The notes: a model not told the origin generated them from the letters alone. A stretch of DNA of 64,000 bases from Fulvia fulva (GCF_020509005.1 NC_063012.1:2480001-2544000), one strand, 5' to 3'. Numbered from the stretch's first letter, positions 44,620 to 54,299 are shown. Made by a program: numbers and translations.

Positions 44620-45904
44620 ATGTCTACCGAAACGATCAATGCCTCCGTCCTGCACGCGGCAAAAGACTTGAGAGTCGTAAGCCACGAAACAAGTCAATCC
44701 CAAACAACGACCACTGACCAGATCCCCAGGAACAACGCACCCTCTCCCCACCCTCCTCAAACGAAGTCCAAATCCGCATCGCCTCCACCGGCCTCTGCGG
44801 CTCCGACCTCCACTACTACTCCCACTTCCGCAACGGCGACATCCTCGTCCGCGAACCTTTGTCCCTCGGCCACGAATCCGCCGGCGTCATCACAGAAGTC
44901 GGAGCCGACGTCTCACACCTCAGCGTAGGCGACAAGGTCGCCCTCGAAGTCGGCCTCCCCTGCGAACAATGCCAACGCTGCACAGAAGGACGCTACAACA
45001 TCTGCCCGAACATCAAATTCAGATCCAGCGGCAAGGCATTCCCCCATTTCCAGGGAACGCTGCAAGAGAGAATAAATCACCCAGCCAAGTGGGTCTACAA
45101 ACTCCCTTCAGAGATCTCCCTCGATGTCGGAGCCCTGCTCGAGCCGCTGGGCGTAGCGCTCCACGCTTTCAGGCGGAGCCTAATGCCCAAGGACGCAAGC
45201 GTCATCGTCTTCGGCGCCGGCGCAGTAGGGCTCCTATGCGCTGCTGTCGCGAAGCTGAAGGGGGCGAAGAAAGTGGTGATTGCAGACATCGACGCGGGAA
45301 GGCTAGATTTTGCAGTGAAGAATGGGTTTGCGCATAGTAGTTACACGGTGCCGATGCGGCGGGGGAAGGATGTGGAGGAGAGTTTGGCGATTGCGAAGGA
45401 GACTGCGGCGGAGATTGGGAGGGTTGATGGTGGTGGTGTGGGGGAGGTGGATGTGGTGTTTGAGGCGACGGGGGTGCCGAGTTGTGTGCAGGCGGGGATT
45501 TATGTGAGTGTTCTTATCGTACCGCTGCTGGGGCTGGGCTGGGAGTGAGGAAGGGGTTACTGACGTTTCTATGCTAGGCTACAAAACCAGGAGGCCGCAT
45601 CATGCTCGTGGGCATGGGCCATCCCGTCCAAACCATCCCCCTTGGAGCCGCTGCGTTGCGAGAAGTCGACATCGTAGGCGTGTTCCGATACGCGGATACA
45701 TACCAGGAAAGCATCGACATCGTGCTCCAAGCGCAGAAATCCGCCGACGGACCTGACTTCTCGAAATTGGTGACGCATCGCTTCAGCGGCCTGCAAGAGG
45801 CTGTGAAGGCTTTCGAGATGGCGGGCAAGACGAAGGATGCTGAGGGCAAGTTGGTGATTAAGGTTATTATTGATAGTAGTGATGAGGCTCAGGGCAAGGT
45901 ATGA
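44620..45904 (+). CDS. Zinc-dependent polyol dehydrogenase (sorbitol/xylitol/L-idonate type)
   Basis: Three exons: 44,620-44,676, 44,730-45,503 and 45,578-45,904 (introns 53 and 74 bp, phase 0); 385 residues. Medium-chain dehydrogenase with catalytic zinc ligands in GLCGSDLHYY and GHESAG, the four structural-zinc cysteines CEQCQRCTEGRYNIC, Rossmann GAGAVGLL, and an acidic ADIDAGR that favours NAD. It groups by motif with sorbitol, xylitol and L-idonate 5-dehydrogenases. The divergent KduD/IdnO-type neighbour and nearby MIOX favour L-idonate or another uronate-pathway polyol, but the assignment within this family is inference. Cytosolic. Confidence 0.92.
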
Positions 45905-45974
45905 ATGTGCACTTGCGCACATTTTTGAATAGTGCTGATATGATTCTGGGGATTCAGCAGGTGGCGAAGTTGTT

Positions 45975-45994
45975 AGTGAGTGAGTGAGTGAGTG
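45975..45994 (+). repeat. (gtga)n microsatellite
   Basis: About five gtga units in the 243-bp convergent intergenic gap between the zinc dehydrogenase and the LPMO gene. Confidence 0.8.
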
Positions 45995-46147
45995 TGGTTG
46001 TGCATAGCGATAGGGAGTTGAGGTGGGTAAAACGAGAAGATCTTGGCTCATTATTAGACGTTCATACATCATTCAGGACATTGCTCTTCATAATCATGAC
46101 TCGTGCACTGATTCTCCAAACGCCTTGCTGTACAGTCAAAGACGCGC

Positions 46148-47992
46148 TTAAGCACCAACGATCGTTCCACCCGTGCACGTTGTGCCAGCAGCCACAGCCC
46201 CCATGCGCACCCATCCTCCATGATCGCAAACCAAGAACTGAGTTCCCCCGTCGGTACATTGCAAACTGCCATCCACATCACAGTCCCCATCCGGCCTTGC
46301 CCTCACAATGCGATCGTCCCTATAGCTGCCACTCTCCACATTCGCCTGCTGACCGTACTCATCCGTCGTGTTCGAGTATGGCGACAGGTAGGGCAGACAC
46401 ATCATACCAGCAGCAACTGTGCGCGAGTACCCGTATACCCAGTCCGCGGCGCTGTTGTAGTTGCATGTTTGCCATGTCGTCTCGCTTGTGCAGATGAAGG
46501 TGCCTGGTACGCAAGGTAGATAAACGCTGAGATCACCGGTGGCGTATGGTGGTCGGTTGGGGTTCGAAGGTACTGGATCTGGATCTTGAGGCTCGGGAGC
46601 TGGTGTGGATGGTTCGGGTGTGGGTGGAGGTTGAGCTCTTGTTGAGGTGACCATTCGGGATGTGGGAGGTGGAGTTGGAGATGGTGGGCTGGGCGGCATA
46701 GATTGAGCGACGCACTGCCATAAGCATGTCCCGACGAGCTCGCAGCCATAGCCAGTGGCACAGGGGCAGAGGGCAGCGGTCCCGGTGCAAGCAGCTTCGG
46801 GCACTGACGTGATGTAGGTCGCTGGGTGAGATGTGGTCGCTGATGGTGTTACAGTGATGGTGACGGTGCTATCGCAGTCCACGTAGACAGTGGTCGTCGA
46901 CACGCCTTCGCTGCTCGGGAGCATGATACGTTGAGGAGGGTATTGTGCTAGACTCGTGGGTGCCATCACAGCTTGTGGGGACAACGTTCTCGCTTGCATT
47001 GTAGCTGTTGATGTGGCGCTGCGGCGCTCGGTGTAGGAGTCGTCTGGTAGGTTCTCATTGGAAGCAGAACCGTCGTTACCACCGTACGAATCATCTGGGG
47101 CGTGAGTAGCAGAAGCAGGAGCGGCCAATTCTGTATACGACTCATCAAGCGCAAGGGCAGAGGTCGTTGCGTTCGTCCCATAATCTGCTGGATCAGTGGT
47201 GCTAGGTGTGGTAGTATTACTAGATGGTGCTGGTGCTGCAGGGCTATCACCAAGATCTTGATAGGTTTCGCCATATGGTTTTGCTGAATCGCAAGTGCCT
47301 GGAGACAGCGGGCTAGAGCTGCTGTAACCGTCTCCATAAACGACATCCGGTCCAGGGTTTGGATAGACAGGATCGTCCCCTTCCGTAGTAACACAATCGC
47401 TAACACCAGGCAGGTTGGCCTTCCAGATGTAAGGCAAGCTGTCGAAGCTGTTATACGCTTGTCTCCGTCGCCGCCTATGAGTGCTTCCTGCGACCACTTC
47501 GACCTCTGCGCAGTTCATGTAGTACTCGCGGTTGCCTTGCTTGTTCTGCCACGTCCAGGCGAGTAGAGCGTTTCCAGTAGGAGCATATGATGGTACCGTG
47601 AAGTCGTATGTCGTCTCAAGAGGACATCCTCCGATCATGCTCTTGATCACGCTGAATGTAGCGCCATTGTCGTAAGACATGGAAATTTGACATGATCCAC
47701 CGCCATGCGTGGCTGAACCAGCTAGTGTGATGTTGTAGGTCGATCCAGCTGAGTATGTTGCCACAGTGCGGATAGGTCGATCGTTCTGGTAGCCTTTGCA
47801 TGGGAAGTTCGATCCATCGTCCATGAGTGGACTGGTCATACTGTAGTCGATCTCATCGTATTTGTTCATCGGATCAAACTTGCTGTGTAGCGCATAAGGC
47901 CAGCTCATCTCCATGTGGCCGAGTACATGTCGTGCGGATAGTAGCAAGGCGCAGAATGCCAAGCCAGATGTAGGTTGTCTCTTGGGTGTCAT
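46148..47992 (-). CDS. Secreted lytic polysaccharide monooxygenase, AA11-like, with C-terminal cysteine modules
   Basis: Intronless, 614 residues from MTPKRQPTSG; the open frame extends upstream to 48,109 but lacks a signal there. A signal peptide of about 25 residues ends before HMEMSWP, so His becomes residue 1 as the copper histidine brace requires. The second His is in ATHGGGSCQIS, and TWQNKQGNREYYMNC provides the expected aromatic position. The closest family in memory is AA11 (chitin-active). A long Ser/Thr/Pro linker follows, then two similar cysteine modules (CVPGTFICTSETTWQTC... and CDVDGSLQCTDGGTQFLVC...) resembling the X278 module of fungal chitin enzymes. Extracellular oxidative cleavage of chitin or related glycans is inferred. 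Confidence 0.88.
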   Translation of the reverse strand: MTPKRQPTSGLAFCALLLSARHVLGHMEMSWPYALHSKFDPMNKYDEIDYSMTSPLMDDGSNFPCKGYQNDRPIRTVATYSAGSTYNITLAGSATHGGGSCQISMSYDNGATFSVIKSMIGGCPLETTYDFTVPSYAPTGNALLAWTWQNKQGNREYYMNCAEVEVVAGSTHRRRRRQAYNSFDSLPYIWKANLPGVSDCVTTEGDDPVYPNPGPDVVYGDGYSSSSPLSPGTCDSAKPYGETYQDLGDSPAAPAPSSNTTTPSTTDPADYGTNATTSALALDESYTELAAPASATHAPDDSYGGNDGSASNENLPDDSYTERRSATSTATMQARTLSPQAVMAPTSLAQYPPQRIMLPSSEGVSTTTVYVDCDSTVTITVTPSATTSHPATYITSVPEAACTGTAALCPCATGYGCELVGTCLWQCVAQSMPPSPPSPTPPPTSRMVTSTRAQPPPTPEPSTPAPEPQDPDPVPSNPNRPPYATGDLSVYLPCVPGTFICTSETTWQTCNYNSAADWVYGYSRTVAAGMMCLPYLSPYSNTTDEYGQQANVESGSYRDDRIVRARPDGDCDVDGSLQCTDGGTQFLVCDHGGWVRMGAVAAGTTCTGGTIVGA

Positions 47993-48096
47993 GTCGGAGG
48001 AAAGTATGATGAAACAGTAACGGGAGAACCAAACGGTGGCGGCGGGACTTACATACTCTGAGCAGCGCGACACGCTGCGTACTACTTGCCATCTTC

Positions 48097-48300
48097 CTAT
48101 GCTGCACAAGTATGGTGGCTAAGGTGTTCGAGGTGTAGGAGGTTGAAGGCACATTCCTCGATCAAGCGCGAGGGACCTGCAGCAGAAGCATTCCTGAGTA
48201 CCATGGGGACTTGGTGCATGATCTGCGCAATGGCCAGCCTTTGCGTGATGTCGCTCGCTACAGTCGGGTCACTTGTAGTGCCGTTGGGGTTGAAGGTCAT
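48097..48300 (-). CDS. Small hypothetical ORF
   Basis: 67 codons from MTFNPNGTTSD to a TAG, with C/G-rich third positions and natural-looking composition (DITQRLAIAQIMHQVPMVL). It lies in the divergent gap between the LPMO and MHF1 genes, so it may be an exon of a small gene or part of the LPMO leader. No family recognised. Confidence 0.25.
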   Translation of the reverse strand: MTFNPNGTTSDPTVASDITQRLAIAQIMHQVPMVLRNASAAGPSRLIEECAFNLLHLEHLSHHTCAA

Positions 48301-48550
48301 GCTGTTCGTGTCCAGGGTGTGTCGCCAGATAGCTCTGGGCGGATGTCAGCATCACCAACACCGACAGTCTCGATAGTAGAGCAGTGGACGTGATCGTTCT
48401 TCCCAGTGCATTTGAAGCGAAGTGACGATGGCAGGACAGTGTCTGGCTTGGAACGAAATGTCTTTGTTGAACTTTGGCTCGACCTCGGGATGATCCTCCA
48501 CCAAACGCGTCACTCTACACTCCCCAACCACACCATACCATGCCACCACA

Positions 48551-48877
48551 ATGCCCGAACTCACCCAAAACAACAACGCCAACGAGGAGAAGCTAAAAGC
48601 CGCTCTGTGGTACTCCATCGGCAAGACCGTCGACGCCGTCGCCCTTGACACCAACATCAATGCCACACCACAATACATCGCTGGCCTGACAGAGTTGGTT
48701 CACGCGAAGATCAACACGGCCGCTGCAGACATGGAAGCATTTGCGAAGCACGCTGATCGCACGACTATCAATAGTAAGGATGTCCTACTGCTCGCGCGAA
48801 GTAATGAGGCGTTACAGCACATGCTTGAGGAGAATGCGGATACAGTGCGCAAGAGCGATCGCGCTTCGAAGCGATGA
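48551..48877 (+). CDS. mhf1: CENP-S/MHF1 histone-fold protein
   Basis: Intronless, 108 residues, the usual size. The histone fold covers most of the protein: LKAALWYSIGKTVD, NATPQYIAGLTELV, MEAFAKHADRTTINSKDVLLLAR. These words are diagnostic for MHF1/CENP-S, which pairs with MHF2/CENP-X, assists FANCM/Fml1-type helicases at stalled forks, and takes part in the CENP-T-W-S-X kinetochore complex. Start MPELTQN is the only good ATG. The gene is convergent with the aldo-keto reductase (134 bp between stops). Confidence 0.95.
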   Translation: MPELTQNNNANEEKLKAALWYSIGKTVDAVALDTNINATPQYIAGLTELVHAKINTAAADMEAFAKHADRTTINSKDVLLLARSNEALQHMLEENADTVRKSDRASKR

Positions 48878-49011
48878 GATGGCACACTGTCATGACGGGA
48901 AGAGTGCGCAAACATCAGATGGAGCATGGCTTTTGATCTCGCTGTCTACATTTATGGACTGCATCATCAGAGCAGCATGGAGGCTATAGCACCCAAGATG
49001 ATACCGGAGGC

Positions 49012-50162
49012 CTACTCCTGCTTGTCTGGGAAGCCCAGGTTCACGCCAAATGGAGGATACACATATCTCGTTGTGCCCTTCGTCTTGTGAATGGAGTTCA
49101 AGGCCTCGAGATCGCCAGAGTCGAGGTTGACGATCTTCAGGTTCTCTTCGATGCGCTTCGGTGTCACAGACTTTGGAAGAACAACGTGTCCTCTCGCGAC
49201 TGCAAAGAGTTAGCAAAGACCGCGAGGAAAGAGGAGAGAAGTAGAGCGGCTGCAAAAGACGTCTCCACAAGCAGCGTGCGAGAGGGATGCCAGAGAAGTG
49301 CTGAGAGTATGGATGGGGAAGCTCACCTTGGTAGTTGATCAAGACCGTGCCCTCGCCAACGCCATGCTTCTTCGCTACCTCCTTCACGCCCTCATCGGCG
49401 AACAGTGGGCTGCCGGTGCTTCCAAGTGGGCTGTAAGCCTCAATTAGGATACCCTTGGACTTGCAGTAATCCGCAATGTCCTGTTGTGGAAGAAGTGGGT
49501 GGTTCTCAATCTGGTTGGCTGCCGGGACTACCTTCGCTTGTGGGAGCAGCTCCTCGAGGAACTTGACTGAGTAGTTCGACACGCCAATCGCCTTGACTTT
49601 GCCAGTGTCCAGAAGCTTTTCCATGTTCTTCCAGGTGTCGACGTGGCTCCACCTGGTATCGAGGTCACGCGAGCCGTCTGGATGCTTCGGGAAGAGAGGG
49701 TGGTTGCCGTTCGGGTTCATCGGTACTGGCCAGTGGATGAGGTACAAATCGATGTAGTCCAGACCCAATCTCTTGAGGCCCTCGTCGAGACACTCTTCTG
49801 GCTTCTGGTGATAGGTGTTCCATAGCTTGGAGGTCACGAAGATGTCTTCACGCTTGATGCCACTGTCGAAGGCTTCCTTGAGGCCCTCACCAACCTCGTT
49901 CTCGTTGCCGTACACGAAGGCCTGGAGAACATATCAGTACGCGAAGATGCGCCATATGTCAAGCTACTCACAGCATCAATGTGCTTGTAGCCGCTCTTCA
50001 GTGCGTGAGCAACAGCAGTCTTGACCTGGCCTGGATCTGGATGGACACGACAGCAGGAGCAGAAGACACATCTTCCTCAGATCACTCACCGGACTGCCAT
50101 GTGCCTAGCCCAACTGCTGGGATCTTTGCGCCAGTGTTGAGGGTGAATGTGTGGTCTGCCAT
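49012..50162 (-). CDS. Aldo-keto reductase (GCY1/glucuronate reductase-like)
   Basis: Four exons: 50,162-50,090, 50,030-49,972, 49,921-49,327 and 49,199-49,012 (introns 59, 50 and 127 bp); 304 residues. Residues of the catalytic tetrad are visible: Asp in HIDAAFVYG, Tyr in the same word, Lys in VTSKLW, His in YLIHWP. Cofactor-site words include GVSNYSV and VLPKSVTPKRIEENL. The AKR is an NADPH-type aldehyde/uronate/glycerol reductase by family. Its divergent neighbour is myo-inositol oxygenase, whose product D-glucuronate is a known substrate of such enzymes, so D-glucuronate reductase is the leading inference. The last exon is hidden from simple ORF calling by the 127-bp intron. Confidence 0.93.
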
Positions 50163-51085
50163 TGTTTTTGGATGAAGAATGCTCTCTGGTGTTCGTGCGA
50201 GGATGAAGTTTGCCAGAGAAGGATTCATTGAGAGGTTCGCGCAAGGATACACCGAAGCATGCGCGCTGTTGACGTGGTTTGGCCGCGTCGGCAACTGCTG
50301 GGGAAGAAACAGCCCACCACACGAAACGCCCATGGCTGCCATGTGCTCCAGCGTCGGAAGGCACGATCTCGGCGACAAGTGAGAAGCTGGGGAAAGTGAC
50401 GGGCTATGGAGAAACGTACTGCCAGCTCCGTCGCCGAAAAGTGCTCCAAGACCTCACCTTGTCCAAGTTGGGCCATCGGAGCGAGCACCTCTGGGCCTAG
50501 GAAAAACCAAGTCACCGAGCTCCCTTGTCATTTGCAAAACTGGCAATGTTCTCCATCCATTACGCCATCATCCGCCTATCAGCCGGAGCTGCTGCCCCAG
50601 CACGAGCAATTTCCGTTGAGGAAGCGGGGTTTTTGTGCTTCCGACAAGGGCGCTAACGGTCAGGATTCTCCGAGCATGACCTATGATTCACCTCACATGG
50701 CCGCTATCCTTGCATCTGGAGGGCCTTAGACTCTGGCGGTTCCAGCCTTGTTGCATGGCATCGTATCAAGTCCCCATCTCGTTGATCCGCCACTTCCCAC
50801 GGGCAGCTGATGAGATGTGAAGGCTAGACAGGGAAGAATCTCCACGTCACGACGTAAGGGACTGCTTTCATCTTGCCTACTGAGCTTTCTCAGGGCAAGT
50901 GGAGTGTCCACACCTCTTGTAAGCGATGTCTACGGGTACTCCATAAGTATCATTCCCCTTCAGCTCTCCTCGACCCATCAGCACCTTTCCATTACCTTCA
51001 TCCCAGTGAGCTACTCCATCTTACCAGCCACTGTTCTCGACATTCGACTTTGCATTTACTGTCACTTGTATTACTAGTCGTCACC
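50163..51085. promoter_or_regulatory. Divergent intergenic region between AKR and MIOX genes
   Basis: About 920 bp between start codons pointing apart. It should hold both promoters. A CT-rich stretch just before the MIOX ATG (50,940-51,080) looks like its transcript leader. No operator identified. Confidence 0.55.
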
Positions 51086-52078
51086 ATGGCACCAGCAATG
51101 CTTGAGACTCCCAACATTGCGGAGAACTTCAACGACCACAAAGACGGTCTCGCCCTCGAGGCAACCGACGATGCCGTCCACGAGGTCAACCTCCTCAAGG
51201 CAGAGATGCGGGTGAAGAACGGCACCGCAACCCAAGAGGAGATCGACATGTACGAGAAGTCCAAGTTCGACGAGGACAAGGACAAGACCCAGTTCCGCAA
51301 CTACGAAGACGCCTGCGACCGCGTCAAGAATTTCTACAGAGAGCAACACACCAAGCAAACCGTCGCCTACAACCTCAAAGCCCGCAGCGACTTCAAGTTC
51401 AAGACTCGTGCGGAGATGACTATCTGGCAAGCCATGGAGAAACTCAACGAGCTCATCGACGAGTCCGACCCAGACACATCCCTCAGCCAGATCGAGCACG
51501 CCTTCCAATCCGCCGAGGCCATCCGCCGCGACGGCAAGCCACAATGGTTCCAGCTCACCGGCCTCATCCACGACCTCGGCAAACTCCTCTTCTTCTACGA
51601 CGCTCAAGGCCAGTGGGACGTCGTCGGCGACACCTTCCCAGTCGGCTGCCGCTTCAGCGACTCCATCATCTACCCGGGCTCCTTCGAGGAGAACCCAGAC
51701 AGCAAGGACCCTATCTACAGCACCGAACACGGCATCTACCAGCCCGGCTGCGGCATGGACAATGTCATGCTGAGCTGGGGCCATGATGAGTATCTTTACA
51801 ACATTTGCAAGGACCAGAGTACCCTTCCAGATGAGGCGCTGGCTATGATCAGGTACCATTCGTTTTACCCGTGGCACAGTGCTGGGGGGTATAGGTGGAT
51901 GATGAATGAGAAGGATGAGAAGATGATAGGCGCTGTTAAGGCTTTTAACCCGTATGATCTTTATAGCAAGAGCGATGGGTTGCCTGAAAAGGAGACTTTG
52001 ATGGCGTACTACAAGAACTTGATCAATGTTTACTTCCCACCGGGAGAGGGTGAGACTGAGAAGGTTATCAAGTGGTAG
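51086..52078 (+). CDS. myo-Inositol oxygenase
   Basis: Intronless, 330 residues from MAPAMLETPN; the open frame reaches back to 50,873 but that part is leader-like. All six di-iron ligands of the MIOX family can be placed: His in IEHAFQSAE, His-Asp in GLIHDLGKLL, His in SWGHDEYLY, His in RYHSFYPWH and Asp in FNPYDLYSK. Other family words are FRNYED, REQHTKQTV and the end VIKW. The enzyme oxidatively opens myo-inositol to D-glucuronate using O2, in the cytosol. The divergent AKR could take the product to L-gulonate. Confidence 0.97.
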   Translation: MAPAMLETPNIAENFNDHKDGLALEATDDAVHEVNLLKAEMRVKNGTATQEEIDMYEKSKFDEDKDKTQFRNYEDACDRVKNFYREQHTKQTVAYNLKARSDFKFKTRAEMTIWQAMEKLNELIDESDPDTSLSQIEHAFQSAEAIRRDGKPQWFQLTGLIHDLGKLLFFYDAQGQWDVVGDTFPVGCRFSDSIIYPGSFEENPDSKDPIYSTEHGIYQPGCGMDNVMLSWGHDEYLYNICKDQSTLPDEALAMIRYHSFYPWHSAGGYRWMMNEKDEKMIGAVKAFNPYDLYSKSDGLPEKETLMAYYKNLINVYFPPGEGETEKVIKW

Positions 52079-52647
52079 AGGTGAATGGTTGGGCTGGGAT
52101 TTTGCATGGAAATGGCGTTTGGGTTTTGAGCGATTCTGGCTCCCGCTGTGGATGGCGGTCGAGCGGTATGATGTGATAGTAGCATAGAGCTTCGCGACGA
52201 TGATGAGATTACGACTTCTACTGCTGTGTATTCTGTGCTTCCACGTCTTCTTTTGTTAAGGGCTCTCCACCGAGGGCTGGTGACAAAGTTGATTGCCACC
52301 GAGCGCTTCGACTCCCTATCGAAGCGCAGGCCGCTGCTTCAACACGCTGGCGTGTAGCTAAGTCGTAAGGCCGCGCCGATGCAGTCGAGCTTGCAGCGCG
52401 TCGACGTATATTGAACCCACGGATATGCGTGCCTTTCTCAGCTCCTCGGGAGTGAAGTCGACAGATATAGCGGCGGCAACATCCTTTGTCAACAGGTCTT
52501 GCTCCGTCAGCATAGTAAGTCCGCGGACGGTAGAAGCATCGACACATCGCCGGACGCTGCATCGACAAGAAATGTAATTCGGAGCACTTCTCTCAGGCGA
52601 AACTCGCTCGCAGTACAGCGACCATCGCCGATATTTTCTCTACTTCG
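52079..52647. other. Intergenic, about 570 bp, with one tiny ORF
   Basis: Lies between convergent MIOX and the GPI-type protein gene. It contains a 51-codon ORF listed separately. Confidence 0.5.
52358..52513 (-). CDS. Very small hypothetical ORF (51 codons)
   Basis: ATG at 52,513, TAG at 52,360-52,358. The translation is compositionally natural (starts MLTEQDLLTKDVAAAI, then DFTPEELRKARISVGSIYVD). It may be a stand-alone small protein, an exon, or a remnant. No family recognised. Confidence 0.25.
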   Translation of the reverse strand: MLTEQDLLTKDVAAAISVDFTPEELRKARISVGSIYVDALQARLHRRGLTT

Positions 52648-53472
52648 TCATATCATAGCCACCACCAACATCACCACTCCCGCCGCAAAACCCACCACCT
52701 CAACAGCCCTACCTTTACCCTCGACACTCCCTCCAGTCTGCAAAGCAGCCTCACTCCCACTCTCCGTCGCTATCCCGCCCGCATCCTCACCCCCTCCACT
52801 ACTCGTCGCTGTCCCAACCGCTCCTGCAGTCCCTCCAATCGTCACCGTGCTCGTCGACACCACTTGGCCATTCACATACACCTCCGTCCCGGTCGCCGCG
52901 GCGCTATATGTCGTACCGGATACCACGATGGCGGAGGAGCCGGGTATTATAGTGTAGGAAGGACCGATCGTGTAGGGCGCTGAAGGAGCGTCAAGAGTCG
53001 TGCGCGTGCGTTCTGGGATGGGGATACGTGGGACGGTCGATGCTGCTGGTGGGGTCGTTTCTTCGGGCGGTGGTGATGATGGGGATGCTGTAGGTGTTTC
53101 GGGATTCACTTGCGACTGCTTCGTAGCAGACGGTTCTGTGATCTTGGGCCCGCTGGGATGAGGGTCTGATGGTGTTGGTTTCCCAGGGCCGGCGAGAGAG
53201 GCTTGGGTCGATTCGACGCGCGGGGAGTTGTAGGTGGGACATGTTTGGCAGGGCACGTTGAGGCTTGCCTGCGATTTCTCGGTGCGGACTATGGGGGCTG
53301 GTGGTAGGCCTGTTCCTGTCCTTGCGATTGAGGTGATGTTGTTTCTGTATGCTGGAGAATCTGGGAGTTCGATTGCTGGTGGTAATCCCGCTGCCGCGTT
53401 GGCTGGTGGTGTCGCTTCGACGATCGTCCATCCGAGAGATGTCGCGAGGAGGAGGGCTTGGAAGAGGGTCAT
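52648..53472 (-). CDS. Secreted Ser/Thr/Pro-rich protein, probable GPI anchor
   Basis: 274 residues. N-terminal signal peptide (MTLFQALLLATSLGWTIVEA), one CQTC pair, a long Pro/Ser/Thr-rich region typical of O-glycosylated wall proteins, a GPSYTIIPGSSAIVVSGTTY stretch common in such fungal proteins, a Gly/Ser/Ala linker, and a C-terminal hydrophobic tail (VVGFAAGVVMLVVAMI) fitting a GPI signal. Function unknown; probably cell wall or plasma membrane. Confidence 0.75.
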   Translation of the reverse strand: MTLFQALLLATSLGWTIVEATPPANAAAGLPPAIELPDSPAYRNNITSIARTGTGLPPAPIVRTEKSQASLNVPCQTCPTYNSPRVESTQASLAGPGKPTPSDPHPSGPKITEPSATKQSQVNPETPTASPSSPPPEETTPPAASTVPRIPIPERTRTTLDAPSAPYTIGPSYTIIPGSSAIVVSGTTYSAAATGTEVYVNGQVVSTSTVTIGGTAGAVGTATSSGGGEDAGGIATESGSEAALQTGGSVEGKGRAVEVVGFAAGVVMLVVAMI

Positions 53473-53879
53473 GGTGCTGTGCTGTCTTGAAGGTAAAGAG
53501 CGACTGTTTCCACGAAACAGAAGACGAAGGAACGGAACTGATACTTACCAATGCTAGAACACTTCGATTGAGAGCACCACTGTTCGTATTGCTTCAGGAT
53601 AGGATCTTGAATGTCAACGTGGACCGGCAGATCCGTTAATACGACATGTTGGTTTATGTATTGCAGCCACGGTCGCCTGAGCATCGACAGTGAGATTGGT
53701 TTACTACGGAGTTTCTCGAAGAACTGGACGATGACGAAGAGCAGAAGTTGAGAAAACGAATGCCAGCACCAATACCATCATCACGACTTGACTGTAAGGA
53801 CAGTGATAGCGACCAAAGCATGGCCCCAGAGCCTCCTCCCTTTAGATCCAATCCACCAATTCCATCACTTCATCCACGT
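53473..53879. other. Intergenic, about 400 bp
   Basis: Upstream of the GPI-type gene and downstream of the small secreted protein gene. Nothing else seen. Confidence 0.5.
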
Positions 53880-54278
53880 TCACTGACAATAAGCTGGGTT
53901 CAGCTTCCGCGCCACGTAGACATTGTTCGCCGAGACATAACTGCCACCATTATCCTCCTTCAAGTAGCACGACCCGTAAGTGTCTACGCTTCGTCCTGTG
54001 TAGGTAACATAGTTGCACCTTGGTAATCCGCCGCAAGTCCTCAGGCATTCGTCAAAGGTCTGGGTTGTAGTTAAGCCCCAGTACCCGTTGGATCTGGTAT
54101 CGGAGTTGCAGCGAATGCGAAAATTGTAGCCCGAATTCGTGAGATATTCTGTGCCGTTCGACGAAGGGCACTCCAGATCAGCTCGTTTGACCAAGGTGTC
54201 CGGAACGGCAGAGGCTGAGACATCGGCCAGGGGGGTGAGGGTAGCTAGGGCGAGGAGGATGTTGGTGAAAGAAGACAT
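53880..54278 (-). CDS. Small secreted cysteine-rich protein (PAN/apple-like)
   Basis: 132 residues from MSSFTNILLALATLTPLADVS, a signal peptide; an ATG seven codons upstream (54,299) is also possible. A KR pair near residue 33 may be a Kex2-type site. The mature part has seven cysteines with ADLECPSSNGTEY, FRIRCNSD, FDECLRTCGGLPRCNYVTYTG and GSCYLKED, the layout of fungal PAN_4-like domains (Asp-Glu-Cys, Cys-X-Gly/Tyr, Cys-Tyr-Leu-Lys). Such proteins are secreted carbohydrate- or protein-binding modules. Role unknown; it has the profile of a candidate effector or wall protein. Confidence 0.75.
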   Translation of the reverse strand: MSSFTNILLALATLTPLADVSASAVPDTLVKRADLECPSSNGTEYLTNSGYNFRIRCNSDTRSNGYWGLTTTQTFDECLRTCGGLPRCNYVTYTGRSVDTYGSCYLKEDNGGSYVSANNVYVARKLNPAYCQ

Positions 54279-54299
54279 AGTGTCCCGCTTGCTCGCCAT

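Noticed and set aside
51074..51877. 267-codon minus-strand frame
   Set aside because: Antisense shadow of myo-inositol oxygenase; Val/Leu/Glu-rich composition follows from the codon bias of the real gene.
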